Notes under the pieces: generated by a model | What the model was told of the DNA's origin: nothing | Databases searched by the model: none | Seen by the model: the letters and a program-made list of their open reading frames with translations, nothing else | Assembly (NCBI GenBank): GCA_014874235.1 | Contig: JACWAC010000047.1 | Location: forward strand, 1-8,957 | Reading direction: 5' to 3' | DNA: 8,957 nucleotides | From: Thermoplasmatales archaeon | GTDB taxonomy: Archaea; Thermoplasmatota; Thermoplasmata; Thermoplasmatales; GCA-001856825 | Shown here: positions 6,144 through 8,957 of the stretch, piece after piece | Layout of the letters: each line of letters begins with the position of its first letter | Numbering within the stretch: the stretch's first letter is position 1 | Made by a program: the position numbers and the translations under genes

Positions 6144-6760
6144 TGGTGCAGGAATACACCGATGAGGATGGAGAGATAGCGACCAAGATGGCTAGGAGGG
6201 CCATTGAGGAGTATATTGACATCAAGTTAATCGTAAAGAACAGTTATGGTGGAAAGTTCGTGGAGAAGAGGGGTGTATTTACCACCCTCACGAACACCTC
6301 AAGAGAGCTCAGAGGTTGCATAGGTTTCCCAGAGCCTGTTTATCCGCTCGGAGAGGGGGTCATTAAGAGCGCCATCGCTGCTGCAGTCCAAGATCCAAGG
6401 TTCTCGCCGGTAACAAAGGATGAGATGGACAACATCATAGTGGAAGTCTCGCTGCTCAGCCCACCAGCTGTCCTGAACGTCAAGAACAGGAAAGAGCTAC
6501 CATCGAAAATAGAAATAGGAAGGGACGGACTCATCGCAGAAAGGGACGCTCTATCGGGTCTCCTGCTCCCGCAGGTTGCTGTTGACGACAAGATGGACGG
6601 AAAGGCTTTCCTGAATGCGGTCTGCTGGAAAGCGGGGATGGAACCGGACTGCTGGAAGGACACAGACACATCGATTTCAACTTTCACTGCAGAGATATTT
6701 TATGAAGTGGAACCGAGGGGCCCGATATTCAGGAAATTGCTAGTGGCGGAGAAAAGGTAA
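6140..6760 (+). CDS. AMMECR1-domain protein, function unknown
   Basis: A 206-residue AMMECR1 family protein, a deeply conserved family of archaea, bacteria and eukaryotes without an established biochemical function. The hallmark LRGCIG is at residues 57-62, with the invariant C60, followed by YPLGEGVIKSAIAAAVQDPRF (68-88), the VEVSLLSPP strand (101-109), IGRDGL (126-131), GLLLPQVA (140-147) and FLNAVCWKAGM (157-167), all in family order and at full length. Start: ATG at 6140 overlaps the queE stop; a second ATG follows directly at 6143 and a GTG at 6146. The GAGGAG at 6133-6138 is better spaced for the latter two, so the true N-terminus may be one or two residues shorter. It lies between queE and pyrC in the same putative operon. 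Confidence 0.94.
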   Translation: MMVQEYTDEDGEIATKMARRAIEEYIDIKLIVKNSYGGKFVEKRGVFTTLTNTSRELRGCIGFPEPVYPLGEGVIKSAIAAAVQDPRFSPVTKDEMDNIIVEVSLLSPPAVLNVKNRKELPSKIEIGRDGLIAERDALSGLLLPQVAVDDKMDGKAFLNAVCWKAGMEPDCWKDTDTSISTFTAEIFYEVEPRGPIFRKLLVAEKR

Positions 6761-7974
6761 TGGAAGCATTCCACGGATTTTTCTATATAAACGGTGAGTT
6801 TAGGGACAAGTATGTCGTGGTAGAAAACGGTAAGATCAAAGAGGTCAGGGACGAACTGTCAGGAATGAACGTAAAGAACATTCCTGGGTACATTCTGCCA
6901 GGAGGCGTGGACATGCACGTTCACTTTCGGGACCCGGGTGAAACACACAAAGAGGATTTCGGTACCGGATCACTTTCCGCCGTCCATGGTGGAACCACGA
7001 CGGTGTGCGACATGCCCAACAACAGGACACCCATTACTGATAGAGATGCTTTCAATTCGAAGTTAGCTTCCATAAGAAGAAGCTATGCGGACTTCGGTCT
7101 TTACCAGGCTGCATCTGAAGTTTCGATACCAGAAGCCATCGGCCAGAAGATATTCCTCGGCAAGTCCACGGGAGGGCTCTTGACCGATCTCGAAAACAGC
7201 GAATGGCAAAACAAGGTGAAGGTCGTTCACGCTGAACTGCAGGAATGTATAGATCGGAACAAGAGGGAGAATGAAAACCTGGTATCTCATGATATGAGCA
7301 GGCCTCTGGAATGCGAGCTAGAAGCAATTGAACTCATTTTCAAATATAAATTATCGGATGTTCACGTTGCACACCTCACTTCGGTACGATCACTGGAATT
7401 TGCAAAGTCACTGGGATTTAAAACAGAACTTACACCGCACCATCTGTTGCTGAACAACTCGATAGGGATTGGATCATTCGGTAAGGTCAATCCGCCACTC
7501 AGGAAGAAGTCAGTTCAGGAAGAGATGCTAGCGAACGTCAACTCTCAGGCACTGGATGTTATAGCGTCAGATCACGCTCCTCACACCATTCAAGAAAAGG
7601 AGGTGTTCAAGGACTCTCCTTCCGGGCTCCCGGGAGCGGAGACCAGAGTTCCTCTCGTTCTGGCACTCCACAAGAAGGGACTGATATCTGTTCAGAAGGC
7701 AGTTTCCACCCTTATGCAAAAGCCAGCCGAGATATGCAAGATGAACAAGGGCTACATTGCAGCTGGGTACGATGCTGATTTCATCTCCATGGACCTAAAG
7801 AATACCACAGAGATTAGAGGAGACGAACTTCACTCGAAGTGCGGCTGGACCCCTTTCGAGAAGTTTGAGGGAGTATTCCCCGATCTGGTTTACCTCAGAG
7901 GAGAACTGATATTGCAAGAAGGAGAGATTGTGGCATCACCTTCCGGAGTTTTTCTAAATGCCAAAGAACAGTGA
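6760..7974 (+). CDS. pyrC: Dihydroorotase
   Basis: Catalyses reversible cyclisation of N-carbamoyl-L-aspartate to dihydroorotate in de novo pyrimidine synthesis, in the cytosol. The 404-residue amidohydrolase shows the family features in order: the metal and substrate motif HVHFRDPG (53-60; H53, H55, R57), MPNNRTPI (85-92; N87 for substrate), QKIFLGKSTGG with K130 at the position of the carboxylated lysine, H157 in VVHAE, H205 in HVAHLTS, TPHHLLLN (225-232), KVNPPLR (242-248) and the catalytic ASDHAPHT (269-276; D271). All expected metal ligands are present, so it should be active rather than a structural pseudo-DHOase. The ATG shares one base with the AMMECR1 stop codon; GGCGGAG upstream may serve in initiation. 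The 3' end overlaps rnp4. An allantoinase or hydantoinase is unlikely given the HVHFRDPG and PNN motifs. Confidence 0.95.
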   Translation: MEAFHGFFYINGEFRDKYVVVENGKIKEVRDELSGMNVKNIPGYILPGGVDMHVHFRDPGETHKEDFGTGSLSAVHGGTTTVCDMPNNRTPITDRDAFNSKLASIRRSYADFGLYQAASEVSIPEAIGQKIFLGKSTGGLLTDLENSEWQNKVKVVHAELQECIDRNKRENENLVSHDMSRPLECELEAIELIFKYKLSDVHVAHLTSVRSLEFAKSLGFKTELTPHHLLLNNSIGIGSFGKVNPPLRKKSVQEEMLANVNSQALDVIASDHAPHTIQEKEVFKDSPSGLPGAETRVPLVLALHKKGLISVQKAVSTLMQKPAEICKMNKGYIAAGYDADFISMDLKNTTEIRGDELHSKCGWTPFEKFEGVFPDLVYLRGELILQEGEIVASPSGVFLNAKEQ

Positions 7975-8269
7975 AAGAAGAGTTGCGGAAGAAAGGATGA
8001 AAGAATTGTTCAGACTTGCAATCGAGGACGAGAAGGATAAAAAAGTGAAGAATGCGAACAGAAAGTATGAACTCATCCACCTGTATTCAACAAAATACAA
8101 GTCAAAGGTTTTGGACGACGCCAGGACGTGGGTATGCAAGAAGTGCAAGAAAGGAATCTACTCGAGTGGTGGAAGAGTTCGAATAAACAATTCCAATATA
8201 ACTATCAGCTGCAACAATTGCGGTTACGTCAGACGGATTCCTATCTCTCGTCAATCGTCTCGGCAGTGA
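7958..8269 (+). CDS. rnp4: Ribonuclease P protein component 4 (Rnp4, Rpp21/Rpr2 family)
   Basis: One of the protein subunits of archaeal RNase P, which works with the RNA subunit in tRNA 5' maturation; Rnp4 normally pairs with Rnp1 (Rpp29) on the specificity domain. The 103-residue product has an alpha-helical, charged N-terminal half (1-56) with AEERMKELFRLA and HLYSTKYK, and a C-terminal zinc ribbon with C60-x2-C63 (WVCKKCKKGIYSSG) and C85-x2-C88 (CNNCGYVRRIP). This is the standard Rpr2 layout and length. The ATG at 7958 overlaps pyrC by 17 bases; CCGGAG at 7942-7947 may help initiation. The last 29 bases overlap the convergent 78-residue gene. Confidence 0.95.
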   Translation: MPKNSERRVAEERMKELFRLAIEDEKDKKVKNANRKYELIHLYSTKYKSKVLDDARTWVCKKCKKGIYSSGGRVRINNSNITISCNNCGYVRRIPISRQSSRQ

Positions 8270-8477
8270 ACAGTACGTTGTATCCGCCCAGGGTCGCGTG
8301 AACTCTATCGATCAAAGAAATCGCATCTGAAACTGTCGCGTGATCGCCCCATTCGTACACAAGGTCCCTTGTTCCCGTTATTGGACTGAAGCCAAGAGAC
8401 TGCAGCCGTGTTATAATTTCTGAGGGTCTCTCACCCTCTGTACTGAATATTATCGATAGGTAGGTTCTCTTGACCAT
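8241..8477 (-). CDS. Small conserved-looking protein of unknown function (78 residues)
   Basis: I do not recognise a named family. The predicted pattern is strand-helix-strand-strand-helix-strand: TYLSIIFST, RPSEIITRLQSLGF, LVYEWG, VSDAISLIDRVHATL, NVLFTAET. This resembles a small ferredoxin-like alpha/beta fold. There is no signal peptide, membrane segment or cysteine. Coding reality is supported by a clear Shine-Dalgarno site GGTGAT (8492-8487, minus strand) 9 bases before the ATG at 8477, balanced amino-acid composition, and the lack of any other plausible gene in 8270-8477. It ends inside rnp4 (29-base convergent overlap) and begins only 17 bases from the start of the divergent WYL-like gene. 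A role as a small regulator or RNA/metabolite binder would be a guess. Confidence 0.75.
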   Translation of the reverse strand: MVKRTYLSIIFSTEGERPSEIITRLQSLGFSPITGTRDLVYEWGDHATVSDAISLIDRVHATLGGYNVLFTAETIDER

Positions 8478-8494
8478 TGCCCTGAAATCACCAT

Positions 8495-8839
8495 ATGATA
8501 TTTACTCTTTATCTCTGGCCGTCTGGAAGAAGCATAGTGCTTAAGAGAGCACTCACGAAGAACATGCTCTCATCTGGTTGGATAGAAGAGACTGCGAGGT
8601 GGTTCAACGGTAGCTATCCCATGAGCGAAATGGGCAGAAGAGCAGAACGCGGAAATAGGGTAAGGGTCATAGTGGGGAGGAGCTATAGGATCACCTATCT
8701 GGATCACGATACTGTGAAAACAGAAAGGGTTATTGATTTGATGGAACGAAAGAGGAAGTACATCACTGCATACTGCCATCTCAGAAACGCAGTCAGAACA
8801 TTCATGAGGAGTAGAATAAAGGAAATTGTCCCAGCATAG
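8495..8839 (+). CDS. Minimal WYL-domain-like protein, no DNA-binding domain
   Basis: A 114-residue basic protein. Residues 63-110 read like the second half of a WYL domain: SYRITYLDHDTVKTERVIDL, then KYITAYCHLRN where KYI takes the place of the W-Y-L triplet, followed by RTFMRSRIKEI with the conserved R-T-F and R-I residues. WYL domains are ligand-sensing modules of transcriptional regulators and defence-linked regulators, usually behind a winged helix; here only 50-60 residues precede the core and they show no obvious helix-turn-helix. The start is uncertain: the ATG at 8495 has no Shine-Dalgarno site and lies within the initiation region of the divergent gene; GTG at 8537 and ATG at 8564 are in-frame alternatives that retain the WYL core. 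The role is unknown. Confidence 0.75.
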   Translation: MIFTLYLWPSGRSIVLKRALTKNMLSSGWIEETARWFNGSYPMSEMGRRAERGNRVRVIVGRSYRITYLDHDTVKTERVIDLMERKRKYITAYCHLRNAVRTFMRSRIKEIVPA

Positions 8840-8885
8840 TTATCACTCGCAATCCAAGAATCTCACATACATGCGCATTTTCTCT

Positions 8886-8897
8886 AAAATATATATG
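8886..8897 (+). promoter_or_regulatory. TATA-like element facing the right window edge
   Basis: AAAATATATATG in the 118-base stretch after the WYL-like gene. It could drive a gene starting near or beyond the window end on the plus strand; AAGAAGG at 8927-8933 is purine-rich like a Shine-Dalgarno site, but no start codon there can be supported. On the minus strand the last bases read as Arg-Lys-Arg-Lys-Lys-stop (8956-8939), which might be the basic tail of a leftward gene. Neither alternative can be decided from this window. Confidence 0.3.
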
Positions 8898-8957
8898 TCT
8901 AAAAGTATCTCTTAATAAAAGGCAAGAAGAAGGTGAGATTACTTCTTCCGTTTCCTT

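Noticed and set aside
6340..6687. 115-codon minus-strand open frame
   Set aside because: Antisense to the strongly supported AMMECR1 gene; Ser-rich and without motifs.

Overview
The window looks like a compact chromosomal segment from a thermoacidophilic euryarchaeon of the Thermoplasmatales type. The archaeal assignment rests on an RNase P Rnp4 protein gene, an archaeal-type QueE, TATA-like boxes about 25-28 bases upstream of start codons (leaderless transcripts), Shine-Dalgarno sites complementary to the archaeal 16S tail (GGAGGTGA), and heavy use of AGG/AGA arginine codons. The order is inferred from the overall look of the proteins; the species cannot be named from the sequence alone. No rRNA, tRNA, CRISPR array, IS element or gene desert is visible.

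Left half (1-4762, minus strand): a sufC-sufB-sufD-sufS iron-sulfur cluster assembly operon, transcribed leftwards and running off the window inside sufS. The genes overlap by 17, 4 and 8 bases, which suggests translational coupling. SufC is the ATPase, SufB and SufD form the scaffold, and SufS is the cysteine desulfurase. The sufB gene carries an in-frame 360-residue intein with a LAGLIDADG homing endonuclease. It sits directly in front of the conserved cysteine of the E-G-C-T-A-P motif, the position reported as the sulfur-accepting cysteine of bacterial SufB, so splicing must precede scaffold function.

Centre (4763-5476): a 90-base divergent promoter region separates sufC from a rightward 207-residue winged-helix regulator. 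Its C-terminal cysteine pattern resembles that of SufR, the Fe-S-sensing repressor of bacterial suf operons. The two promoters are built on an imperfect inverted repeat, AATGTT(T)AAATA(C)GC. This is a reasonable candidate for a self-contained, Fe-S-responsive regulatory circuit in an archaeon.

Right half (5511-8269, plus strand): a tight putative operon of queE (7-carboxy-7-deazaguanine synthase, archaeosine precursor pathway), an AMMECR1-domain protein, pyrC (dihydroorotase) and rnp4 (RNase P protein component 4), joined by overlaps of 4, 1 and 17 bases. tRNA modification, pyrimidine synthesis and tRNA maturation are thus cotranscribed with a protein of unknown biochemical function.

Right end (8241-8957): a convergent 78-residue conserved-looking protein of unknown function, a divergent 114-residue minimal WYL-domain-like protein without a DNA-binding domain, and a short AT-rich stretch with a TATA-like element reading towards the window edge.
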